Part shown: in pieces, positions 37,395 through 44,104 of the stretch
Numbering within the stretch: position 1 is the stretch's first letter
Layout: the number at the start of each line of letters is the position of its first letter
Source: Leptolyngbyaceae cyanobacterium CSU_1_3
GTDB lineage: Bacteria; Cyanobacteriota; Cyanobacteriia; Leptolyngbyales; Leptolyngbyaceae
Assembly: GCA_012034655.1 (NCBI GenBank)
Contig: JAAUOZ010000022.1
Coordinates: 1-44,104, forward strand
Reading direction: 5' to 3'
Length of the DNA stretch: 44,104 bases
Position numbers and translations under genes: made by a program
Notes under the pieces: model-generated
Seen by the model: the letters and a program-made list of their open reading frames with translations, nothing else
Told to the model about the DNA's origin: nothing
Databases searched by the model: none

Positions 37395-39758
37395 ATGCTC
37401 GATCGACCCGCTGAACAAACCTGGAAATCTCCCCCCGCGCCGATTGCACAAATTCTAGAAGCGCCTCTGCCGCCCACCGTTTCCATCTCCCCTGATCACC
37501 AATGGCTGATAGAGCTAGAACGATCGTCGTTGCGACCGATCGCCGAACTAGCAGAACCCGAACTCGGACTGGCTGGCGTTCGCATCAATCCCAAGCTCAA
37601 CACACCCGCTCGGTATCATCCCGCCTTCAGTTTGCGGGTGAAACCTTTGCTCGGCGGCGTGCCTGAACTGATTTCATTGCCTCCCCACGCCGGAATTGGC
37701 TATCTTCACTGGTCGCCCGACAGCCGCAAACTTGCCTTCACCCTGCTACAAGCAACCGGGCTAGAACTGTGGGTGATGGATCTCGTCGATCGCAGCCCGC
37801 AACGCCTCACAGAAGCCACCCTCAACGCTACCTATGGCACTCCCTATCGCTGGATGTCTGAGCAAACACTTCTGTGTAAGATGATCCCAGATAGCAGAAT
37901 GTCGCCGATCGCGCCGCCGATTCCCCTTGGGCCGATTATTCAAGAAAACTTGGGACGCAAAAGTGCCAATCGCACCTACACAAATCTGTTGCAAAATGCC
38001 CACGATGAAGCACTGTTTGAACATTATTTCACCTCAACTCTAGAGCAAGTCACCTTAGACGGTCGCCAGACTCGCCTGGTCAATGCCTGCCTGATTGAGG
38101 AAGCGCACCCCTCACCCGATGGTCGGTTTATCTTACTCAAAACCCTACATCGACCTTTTTCCTATCAGCTTCCTGCGAGGCGGTTTCCTCGCTGCATTCA
38201 GGTGTTAGACCAGGCGGGAATGCCCCTGCAAACGATCGCAGATCTGCCCTTGGCCGACCAAATTTCTACCAAATTTGACGCAGTGCGACCAGGGCGAAGA
38301 CACATTGGCTGGCGCAGCGATCGCCCTGCGACTCTCTACTGGGTTGAGTCCCTCGACGATGGCGACCCGACTCGCGATGTCCCCTTTCGCGATGCTGTGT
38401 TTGACCTAGAGGCTCCTTTTACCGATGCCCCGCGCCAGCTTTGGCAGTCAGAATATCGGTTTCGCCGCCTGCTCTGGGGGCGGGAAGACGTAGCGCTAGC
38501 CTGGGAAAGAGAACACGACCATCGCCAACTGCGCCTCTGGCAAATTAACCCCAGCCAGCCCGATCGCCCTCCCCAGCTACTTTGCGCTCGCAGTTTTGAG
38601 GATCAGTACAGCGATCCGGGAATGCCACTCCTGACGATCGGGATTCACCATCGGAGTGTTCTGCAATTTACGCCCGATGGCAACGGTTTCTATTTTGCAG
38701 GTCGCGGCGCGTCTCCGGCAGGGGTTTACCCATTTCTCGATCGTCGAGAATTGCACACAGGCAGCGCACAGCGTTTGTGGCAGTGCCAGCCCCCCTATTT
38801 TGAATCGATTCTGACGCTATTAGACGACGATGCCCAAACACTGATTACCTATCGCCAATCGCAAACCGAGCCGCCCAATTATTTTGTGTATCACGGGCGA
38901 GACAGCCAGCCTGTGCCCCTCACCGCTTACCCCGACCCCGCGCCGGAGTTGGCCGGAATTTACAAAGAAGTGGTGCAATATCAACGGGCAGATGGGGTGC
39001 AACTTTCGGCCAAGCTTTACTTACCTGCGAATTATGAGGTCGATCGCGACGGAGCACTGCCGACTATTTTTTGGGTCTACCCAGCCGAATTTAAAGACAA
39101 AGCCCTCGCCGGACAGATGACCACCGCAGAAAATACGTTTAGCCGTCCGAGGGGTGCTTCTGCGTTGTTTCTGCTGACTCAAGGCTATGCGATTTTAGAT
39201 GATCCCAGTTTGCCGATCGTCGGCGAGGGCGATGCAGAACCGAATGATACCTATTTAGAGCAGTTGATTTCTAGCGTTGAAGCAGCCATTGACTATCTAG
39301 TTCACCGAGGTGTCAGCGATCGCAATCGTCTTGGTATTGGCGGACACTCTTACGGTGGATTCACCACTGCGAATCTCTTAGCGCACACAAATTTGTTTCA
39401 GGCAGGAATCGCCAGAAGCGGCGCATACAATCGCAGCCTTACGCCCTTTGGCTTTCAGGGAGAGCAGCGCAATTTTTGGGAAGCCACCGAAACCTACACA
39501 CAAATGTCGCCCTTTACCCACGCTGCCAAAGTTGACGCTCCCTTGTTGCTAATCCACGGCGCAAACGACAGCAACCCTGGAACTTATCCAATTCAAACTG
39601 AGCGTCTATACGAGGCACTCAAAGGGCTAGGGGCAACGGTTCGTTGGGTGTCTCTGCCCCTCGAAGATCATGGCTATCGGTCTCGTGAAGGGGTTGGGCA
39701 TGTGTTGTGGGAAATGGTGGAGTGGTGCGATCGATATGTGAAAAAAAATGAGGAATGA
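37395..39758 (+). CDS. S9-family serine peptidase, chloroplast-type glutamyl endopeptidase-like
   Basis: The protein is about 787 residues from ATG 37395. The first ~530 residues are a beta-propeller-like region beginning SISPDHQWLIELERSSLRPI. The C-terminal alpha/beta-hydrolase domain has Ser652 in IGGHSYGGFTTANLL, Asp725 in HGANDSNPGT and His759 in LEDHGYRSREG. GIARSGAYNRSLTPFGFQGE is shared with plant cGEP, which degrades stromal peptides. There is no signal peptide, so it probably acts in the cytoplasm on short peptides. A TTG at 37371 would add eight unlikely residues. The stop codon falls in the first unit of a 14-bp tandem repeat. Confidence 0.92.
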   Translation: MLDRPAEQTWKSPPAPIAQILEAPLPPTVSISPDHQWLIELERSSLRPIAELAEPELGLAGVRINPKLNTPARYHPAFSLRVKPLLGGVPELISLPPHAGIGYLHWSPDSRKLAFTLLQATGLELWVMDLVDRSPQRLTEATLNATYGTPYRWMSEQTLLCKMIPDSRMSPIAPPIPLGPIIQENLGRKSANRTYTNLLQNAHDEALFEHYFTSTLEQVTLDGRQTRLVNACLIEEAHPSPDGRFILLKTLHRPFSYQLPARRFPRCIQVLDQAGMPLQTIADLPLADQISTKFDAVRPGRRHIGWRSDRPATLYWVESLDDGDPTRDVPFRDAVFDLEAPFTDAPRQLWQSEYRFRRLLWGREDVALAWEREHDHRQLRLWQINPSQPDRPPQLLCARSFEDQYSDPGMPLLTIGIHHRSVLQFTPDGNGFYFAGRGASPAGVYPFLDRRELHTGSAQRLWQCQPPYFESILTLLDDDAQTLITYRQSQTEPPNYFVYHGRDSQPVPLTAYPDPAPELAGIYKEVVQYQRADGVQLSAKLYLPANYEVDRDGALPTIFWVYPAEFKDKALAGQMTTAENTFSRPRGASALFLLTQGYAILDDPSLPIVGEGDAEPNDTYLEQLISSVEAAIDYLVHRGVSDRNRLGIGGHSYGGFTTANLLAHTNLFQAGIARSGAYNRSLTPFGFQGEQRNFWEATETYTQMSPFTHAAKVDAPLLLIHGANDSNPGTYPIQTERLYEALKGLGATVRWVSLPLEDHGYRSREGVGHVLWEMVEWCDRYVKKNEE

Positions 39759-39774
39759 AGAATGAGGAATGAAC
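39747..39774. repeat. 14-bp x2 tandem duplication over the S9 peptidase stop codon
   Basis: AATGAGGAATGAAG (39747-39760) and AATGAGGAATGAAC (39761-39774) are adjacent. The first copy contains the last codons and the TGA stop. Confidence 0.85.
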
Positions 39775-39831
39775 ATAAATGAGTTGCTGAATTTAGGTCG
39801 TAGAATGCTACATCTTCGACTTTTGATCCGC

Positions 39832-39859
39832 TTAGTTGAAGCTTTTTAGTTGAAGCTTT
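39832..39859. repeat. 14-bp x2 tandem duplication
   Basis: TTAGTTGAAGCTTT occurs identically at 39832-39845 and 39846-39859. Confidence 0.9.
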
Positions 39860-39923
39860 GAGACCTCCATTCAAGAGTCGAGAATCTTAAGTAGCAGGGT
39901 GAAATTAAAGCTAATCTAGATGC

Positions 39924-39988
39924 TGGGTTTCGACTGCGCTTCAACGCTCCTGATAGGGGAGATTTTGAGCATTGAGCGCAGTCGAAAT
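39924..39988. repeat. REP-like palindrome between the S9 peptidase and guaD
   Basis: GGGTTTCGACTGCGCTTCAA on the left pairs with ATTGAGCGCAGTCGAAA on the right, 20-30 nt apart. It is the same family as 18542-18605 and 25475-25550. Confidence 0.8.
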
Positions 39989-40017
39989 ACGTTTTATAAA
40001 TAATTCTGCTTTCCTAC

Positions 40018-40059
40018 TTATTGATTTCAATTTATTGATTTCAATTTATTGAAGCCAAT
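40018..40059. repeat. 14-bp x3 tandem array
   Basis: TTATTGATTTCAAT occurs at 40018-40031 and 40032-40045, then TTATTGAAGCCAAT at 40046-40059. Confidence 0.9.
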
Positions 40060-40156
40060 ATTCATTCAGGTAATTGTTTCCTCAAGAGAATCAATTCAAC
40101 GTCTGACTTTTATCCTTCATATTTCATTCTTTGCCTCTTATTTTGTCCTTCCTATT

Positions 40157-41507
40157 TCATTCCTTTTCATAGGCAAGTTTTCCAGCAATATAAGTAGCTC
40201 GAATTGCCCGATCGTCGCCCATAATTATCAGACTAAATAGTTGATCGGCCAGTTCACTGAGTGATGTTGGAGTAGGAGACTGATTGCGAAAGGCTAAGAT
40301 TGGAGTCGATCGAGGGTTTAGGACAATAAAATCTGCTTCTTTGCCCACATCAAAGTTGCCAATTTTATCATCTAAGCAGAGCGCTTTTGCTCCTCCTAAG
40401 GTCGCTAAAAAAAGTGCTTGAAAGGGGGAGAGTTTCTGTTGACGAAGTTGGGCAATTTTGTAGGCTTCGTTGGCAGTTTGCAGCATTGAGAAACTGGTTC
40501 CGCCGCCAACATCGGTTGCTAGCCCAAGTTTAATGGGTGCTGCGATCGAGGTTGCTTTTTCAATTTTGAATAAGCCACTCCCTAAAAAAAGATTAGAAGT
40601 TGGGCAAAATGCGATCGCTGATTTTGCTTCTGAAAGTCTCTCAAATTCAGAATCGGTGAGTTGAACGCCGTGGGCAAAAATTGATCGTTCTCCGACAAGC
40701 CCGGCTCGATCGTAAACCTCTAAATAGCTATCACATTGGGGAAATAACTCTTTGACCCAGGCGACTTCGGCCATGTTTTCTGACAAGTGTGTGTGAAGAT
40801 AAACGTCGGGGTATTCTGCTAAAAGTTTTCCAGCTAATTGCAATTGTTCATCTGTAGAAGTGGGGGCAAAGCGAGGTGTAACTGCGTAGAGAAGTCGTCC
40901 TTTTTTTGTGCCATTTTTCTATCAATTGTTTACTTTCTTGATAGGAAGACTCAGCCGTATCTCGAAGAAAATCAGGCGCATTGCGATCCATCATCACTTT
41001 GCCAGCAATCAGGCGAAGATTTCGACGGTTTGCTTCTTCAAAAAGGGCATCAACCGATTCGGGATAAACAGCAGCCAAAACTAAGGCTGTAGTGGTTCCA
41101 TTTCTCAAGAGTTCATCTAAGAAAATGGCAGCAACTTGTTGAGAATAAGCTGAATCTCTGAATTTTCCTTCTGTTGGAAATGTGTAGTTTTCTAGCCATC
41201 CTAAAAGCTGTTCTCCGTAGGCAGCAATCATTTCTGCCTGAGGAAAATGAATGTGTACATCAATGAACCCAGGAGAAATAAGCATGTCAGGATAGGAGAC
41301 GATCGCCAGGTCTGAGTATTGATCTTTTAGGGCAGCATAGGTTCCAAATTCTTTGATTTTTCCATCTTCTAAAATCATCAATCCATCGGCAATATAACGA
41401 ACACTTTCTAATTCAGAAACATAAAAAGGATCGCCTATAAAATCTATAAAAGCACCTCGAATTGCTTTGAACGATCGAGCAAAGGACGGCACAGTATGAG
41501 TAGACAT
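40157..41507 (-). CDS. guaD: Guanine deaminase; frame broken at 40901-40907 (one extra base)
   Basis: The enzyme deaminates guanine to xanthine. The amidohydrolase metal site is seen as SPGFIDVHIHFPQAEMIAAY (HxH) in the first part. HTHLSENMAEVAWVKELFP, ERSIFAHGVQL, CPTSNLFLGSGLF and LATDVGGGTSFSML follow in the second part. The first frame goes off after IEKWHKK; reading six instead of seven bases in the homopolymer at 40901-40907 gives HKKGRLLYAVTPRFAPTSTD. This is the only break that needs a base removed. The merged protein is about 449 residues, normal for GuaD. It is divergent from xdhA, whose product uses xanthine, so the locus is a purine-catabolism unit. Confidence 0.93.
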
Positions 41508-41832
41508 GAGGCAATTTTATGATGATTTGTGACGATAAGGAACGATCGCTTCTCCACCCATGAACATTCATTGAGGGAGATTGACTACGCTATATGGAAT
41601 AGGGCCAAACGTTCAATCTTTTCTGTAGGGGCTGTGAGTAGCAAGCAGCGATCGATGAGACCGTATATCAAGGCACATCATAGCTTCGGTCAAAGTGGAT
41701 ACATTAGGTGGATACATTACTCTAGAGCGAGATGTAACGAACTGGCTTATGACCGCAAAATTATGACCGCAAAACTATGATCGTAAAATTGCAGTAGAAC
41801 GATACGAACCCAGCCCCCAACCCCATGCAATC
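41508..41832. promoter_or_regulatory. Divergent control region between guaD and xdhA, with a 14-bp x3 direct repeat
   Basis: The unit TATGACCGCAAAAT repeats at 41748-41761, 41762-41775 and 41776-41789 (the last as TATGATCGTAAAAT), ending 43 bp before the xdhA start. A 12- to 13-bp pair (GTGGATACATTA) lies just upstream at about 41695-41720. The position suggests a possible operator for a purine- or nitrogen-responsive regulator. A GTA-N8-TAC site for NtcA was looked for and not found. Confidence 0.5.
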
Positions 41833-43254
41833 GTGAAGCAAGCTGATCCCTATCTCACTCTCACAATTAACGGTGAAACCGTTCGTCTCAAAGAGGTTTC
41901 GCCCACCACAACCCTACTGGAATATCTGCGAAATAGTGGTCGCATCGGCACGAAAGAAGGCTGCGGAGATGGCGACTGTGGCGCTTGTACGATCGCTCTG
42001 ATTGCGTCAGGTTCCGATGGCAAGCCGCACTATCAGGCGATGAATAGCTGTCTGATTCCGCTGGGGTCGGTGGCGGGGCGAGAGGTTGTCACGGTTGAGG
42101 GGCTAAGTCAGGGACAACTGCATCCGGTGCAGGTGGCAATGGTGGAAACGGGCGGATCGCAGTGTGGCTATTGCACACCGGGGTTTGTAATGAGCATGTT
42201 TGCGGCTTATTACGATCGCACTCTCAAGGATGCTTGTGTGGAGGGAAATTTGTGTCGCTGCACGGGCTATCTGGCGATTCGTCGAGCCGCCCAAATGATT
42301 GCGGAGGATCAGCCCAGCGATCGCTTTAGTGAACGGCTAGAACACACAAACTCTAATTTGAGCGAGATCAGCTACGGTGTTAGCTACAATGGTAACGCTC
42401 AACACTTCTACCGCCCAACTCAACTTCAGAAAGTGTTGCAGATTTTACAACAAAGTTCTAACGCAACTCTGATTGCTGGAGGAACAGATTTAGGATTAGA
42501 AATTAGTTACCATCGACGAGAGTTTCCAGTTATGGTTTCGCTCGAAGCGGTGACAGAATTGCAAGCGCTGGAAGAAACGCCGGATTTTGTTAAAATTGGG
42601 TCAGCCGTAACGCTTAGTCAGATTGAAGACAACCTGCGCGGGGTGTTTCCAAGTTTAGATGAAATGCTCTATTGGTTTGCGGCGCGGCAGGTTCGCAATC
42701 GAGCTACTCTGGGGGGCAACCTTGGCACGGCTTCTCCGATCGCAGATCTTCCTCCCGTTCTGCTGTCGCTAGATGCTGAGTTAAACATTGCCAGCCTCGC
42801 AGGTGAGCGCACGCTGCCCCTGGTGGATTTTTTTAAAGGTTATCGACAAACCGATCTGCAACCTGGAGAGGTGATCGTGTCGGTCAAAATTCCTAAGCAC
42901 CAAGGAGCGCATCGTTTTAGCCAGTCCTATAAAGTTGGCAAACGGGGAACCGACGACATCAGCATTGTCTCGGCAGCTTTTACGATCGATCTTGATGACG
43001 ATCGGCGCATTCTGCAAGCACGACTTGCCTATGGTGGCGTGGCAGCAACCCCAGCACGGGCGATCGCCATCGAAGCCTTCTTAGTCGGCAAAATTTGGGA
43101 TTTTGCCACGGTTCGGCAGGCGAAACTGTTGCTGAGAGAGGCATTCACGCCACTGAGCGATCTAAGAGGCAGTGCCGACTATCGCAACCGCTTGGTCGCT
43201 AACTTATTTGAGAAGTTTTTTGTCGAATTCAGTCCAAATGAGGTCAAATCATGA
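41833..43254 (+). CDS. xdhA: Xanthine dehydrogenase small subunit (2Fe-2S and FAD domains)
   Basis: The 473-residue protein passes electrons from the molybdenum subunit to NAD. Residues 1 to about 160 hold two [2Fe-2S] domains: EGCGDGDCGACT for the plant-type cluster and QCGYCTPGFVMS with GNLCRCTGYLAIRRA for the second. From about 190 the FAD domain follows with TLIAGGTDLGLEI and RNRATLGGNLGTASPIADLP, then the CODH-flavoprotein C-terminal domain. The start is GTG 41833, as the ATG at 41825 is followed by a stop after two codons. The stop overlaps the xdhB start (ATGA), showing an operon. It pairs with guaD: guanine to xanthine to urate. Confidence 0.94.
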   Translation: MKQADPYLTLTINGETVRLKEVSPTTTLLEYLRNSGRIGTKEGCGDGDCGACTIALIASGSDGKPHYQAMNSCLIPLGSVAGREVVTVEGLSQGQLHPVQVAMVETGGSQCGYCTPGFVMSMFAAYYDRTLKDACVEGNLCRCTGYLAIRRAAQMIAEDQPSDRFSERLEHTNSNLSEISYGVSYNGNAQHFYRPTQLQKVLQILQQSSNATLIAGGTDLGLEISYHRREFPVMVSLEAVTELQALEETPDFVKIGSAVTLSQIEDNLRGVFPSLDEMLYWFAARQVRNRATLGGNLGTASPIADLPPVLLSLDAELNIASLAGERTLPLVDFFKGYRQTDLQPGEVIVSVKIPKHQGAHRFSQSYKVGKRGTDDISIVSAAFTIDLDDDRRILQARLAYGGVAATPARAIAIEAFLVGKIWDFATVRQAKLLLREAFTPLSDLRGSADYRNRLVANLFEKFFVEFSPNEVKS

Positions 43255-44104
43255 GTGTCGGCGATCGCAAAAATCACGAAAGTGCGGCGGCCCATGTAAG
43301 CGGCAAAGCCATCTACACCGACGATCAGCGCCTTCCTGCGGGGATGCTGTCGTTGTTTCCGGTGTTGGCCACCCACGCCAAAGCTCGGATCACCAAAATT
43401 GAAGTGGCTGGAGCCTATGAAGTTGAGGGCGTGGTCACGGTGCTGACGGCAGACGATGTGGCAGGAGTCAACAACACAGGTGTGATTGTAAATGACGAAG
43501 TGCTGTTGGCGACGGATGAAATTAGCTATTGGGGGCAGGCGATCGTTTGGGTGGCGGGCGAAACCGAGGCAGCCGCCAGGCTAGGAGCCGAAAAAGTCGT
43601 CGTCGAGTTTGAGCCGTTGGATGCCATCCTGAGCATCAAAGACGCGATCGTCGCCCGCAGTTTTCACACTTCGCCCAAGGTGATTCGTCAGGGCAACCCG
43701 GCAGAAGCGTTGGCAAATGCTGACTTTTGCCTCGAAGGTGAAATTGAGATGAATGGGCAAGACCACTTTTATCTCGAAACGCAGGCAAGCTGGGTGATTC
43801 CGGATGGCGAGGGGCACTACCAGGTGTATGCTTCGACCCAGCACCCGACCGAAACTCAAATTGTGGTGGCGAGGGTTTTGGGCCTCTCAAATAATCAGGT
43901 CGTTGTCACCTGTTTACGCATGGGCGGCGGATTTGGCGGCAAAGAATCTCAGGCAAATCCCTACGCGGCGATCGCGGCGATCGCCGCCCAGAAAACCGGC
44001 CGCCCCGCACGGGTGAAGCTCAGACGACACCACGACATGATTTTGACGGGCAAACGTCACGGTTTTTTGGGACAGTACCGTGTTGGGTTTCAGGCAGATG
44101 GCAC
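43251..44104 (+). CDS. xdhB: Xanthine dehydrogenase molybdopterin-binding subunit, N-terminal part (cut by the right edge)
   Basis: The frame starts at ATG 43251, overlapping the xdhA stop by four bases, and is open to the end of the window (284 codons). It shows the aldehyde-oxidase/xanthine-dehydrogenase large-subunit start (HESAAAHVSGKAIYTDD). Further landmarks are LEGEIEMNGQDHFYLETQA, which contains the conserved FYLE-Q cofactor-site text, and LRMGGGFGGKESQA for molybdopterin binding. The final residues are KLRRHHDMILTGKRHGFLGQ. The protein would normally be about 770 residues, so roughly two-thirds lies outside. No defect is seen in the part present. Confidence 0.94.
   Translation, partial: MSVGDRKNHESAAAHVSGKAIYTDDQRLPAGMLSLFPVLATHAKARITKIEVAGAYEVEGVVTVLTADDVAGVNNTGVIVNDEVLLATDEISYWGQAIVWVAGETEAAARLGAEKVVVEFEPLDAILSIKDAIVARSFHTSPKVIRQGNPAEALANADFCLEGEIEMNGQDHFYLETQASWVIPDGEGHYQVYASTQHPTETQIVVARVLGLSNNQVVVTCLRMGGGFGGKESQANPYAAIAAIAAQKTGRPARVKLRRHHDMILTGKRHGFLGQYRVGFQADG

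Larger units (their letters stand above)
39759..40156. other. Intergenic region of 398 bp between two convergent genes, packed with repeats
   Basis: The stretch holds three separate 14-bp tandem arrays (39747-39774, 39832-39859 and 40018-40059) and a REP-like palindrome (39924-39988). There is no credible gene. As the S9 and guaD genes converge here, no promoter is required. Confidence 0.8.

Noticed and set aside
41508..41832. NtcA binding site in the guaD-xdhA gap
   Set aside because: Several GTA triplets were checked, and none has TAC at the required 8-base spacing.

Overview
The window looks like a chromosomal segment of a filamentous, Leptolyngbya- or Oscillatoria-like cyanobacterium. 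The evidence is the very high density of CGATCG/GCGATCGC (HIP1) sites, a CCB2/CCB4-type cytochrome b6 haem-assembly protein, a LabA-like NYN protein next to an LptC-like protein, a lumenal-type pentapeptide protein and many genes of cyanobacterial type. I saw no rRNA, tRNA, CRISPR array, prophage or intact insertion sequence.

Layout. 0-4.2 kb: a membrane protein cut by the left edge, a CCB2/CCB4-like gene, a class C penicillin-binding protein (dacB type) and an amidase. 4.6-9.9 kb: a membrane-transporter/HEAT-repeat fusion with a cyclic-nucleotide-binding protein behind it, then thiC under a TPP riboswitch. 10.5-16.4 kb: a STAS protein, a PstS/SphX phosphate-binding lipoprotein, an orphan HPt protein, a pentapeptide protein and a LytR-CpsA-Psr protein. 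17-25.4 kb: manC, an alpha/beta hydrolase plus acyltransferase pair, metG, labA-like, lptC-like and cysH. 25.6-33.3 kb: a secreted EndoU-like protein, a small membrane protein, a TnpB remnant, ilvC, a GT87 glycosyltransferase, and an apparent operon of a GT2 glycosyltransferase, a nucleoside transporter and a proline-rich exported protein. 33.4-35.4 kb: a graveyard of a restriction-modification locus (UvrD tail, methyltransferase head, internally deleted restriction enzyme) with an intact Uma2 gene in it. 35.5-44.1 kb: a DUF2079 membrane protein, an S9 glutamyl-endopeptidase-like peptidase, and a divergent purine-catabolism locus (guaD facing xdhA-xdhB, the last cut by the right edge).

The most important reading note is that fifteen otherwise well-conserved reading-frame sites, including thiC, metG, manC, pstS and nupC, are broken by single-base indels. 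Fourteen are missing bases and one is an extra base, many of them in short homopolymers. Sequence quality is a more likely cause than wholesale gene death, so I annotate each as one gene spanning the break. In contrast, the restriction locus and the TnpB gene have lost whole domains and are real remnants.

The non-coding DNA is rich in repeats: a roughly 100-bp MITE-like family (three copies), a palindromic REP-like family built on GGTTTCGACTGCGCTCA (three full copies and two partial), and many two- to four-unit tandem duplications of 11-19 bp, four of them with a 14-bp period around the guaD/xdh locus. No clearly new multi-gene system is proven here. The best candidates for follow-up are the transporter-HEAT/CNBD pair, the hydrolase-acyltransferase pair resembling a split phytyl ester synthase, the GT2-nupC-proline-rich operon and the secreted EndoU protein.
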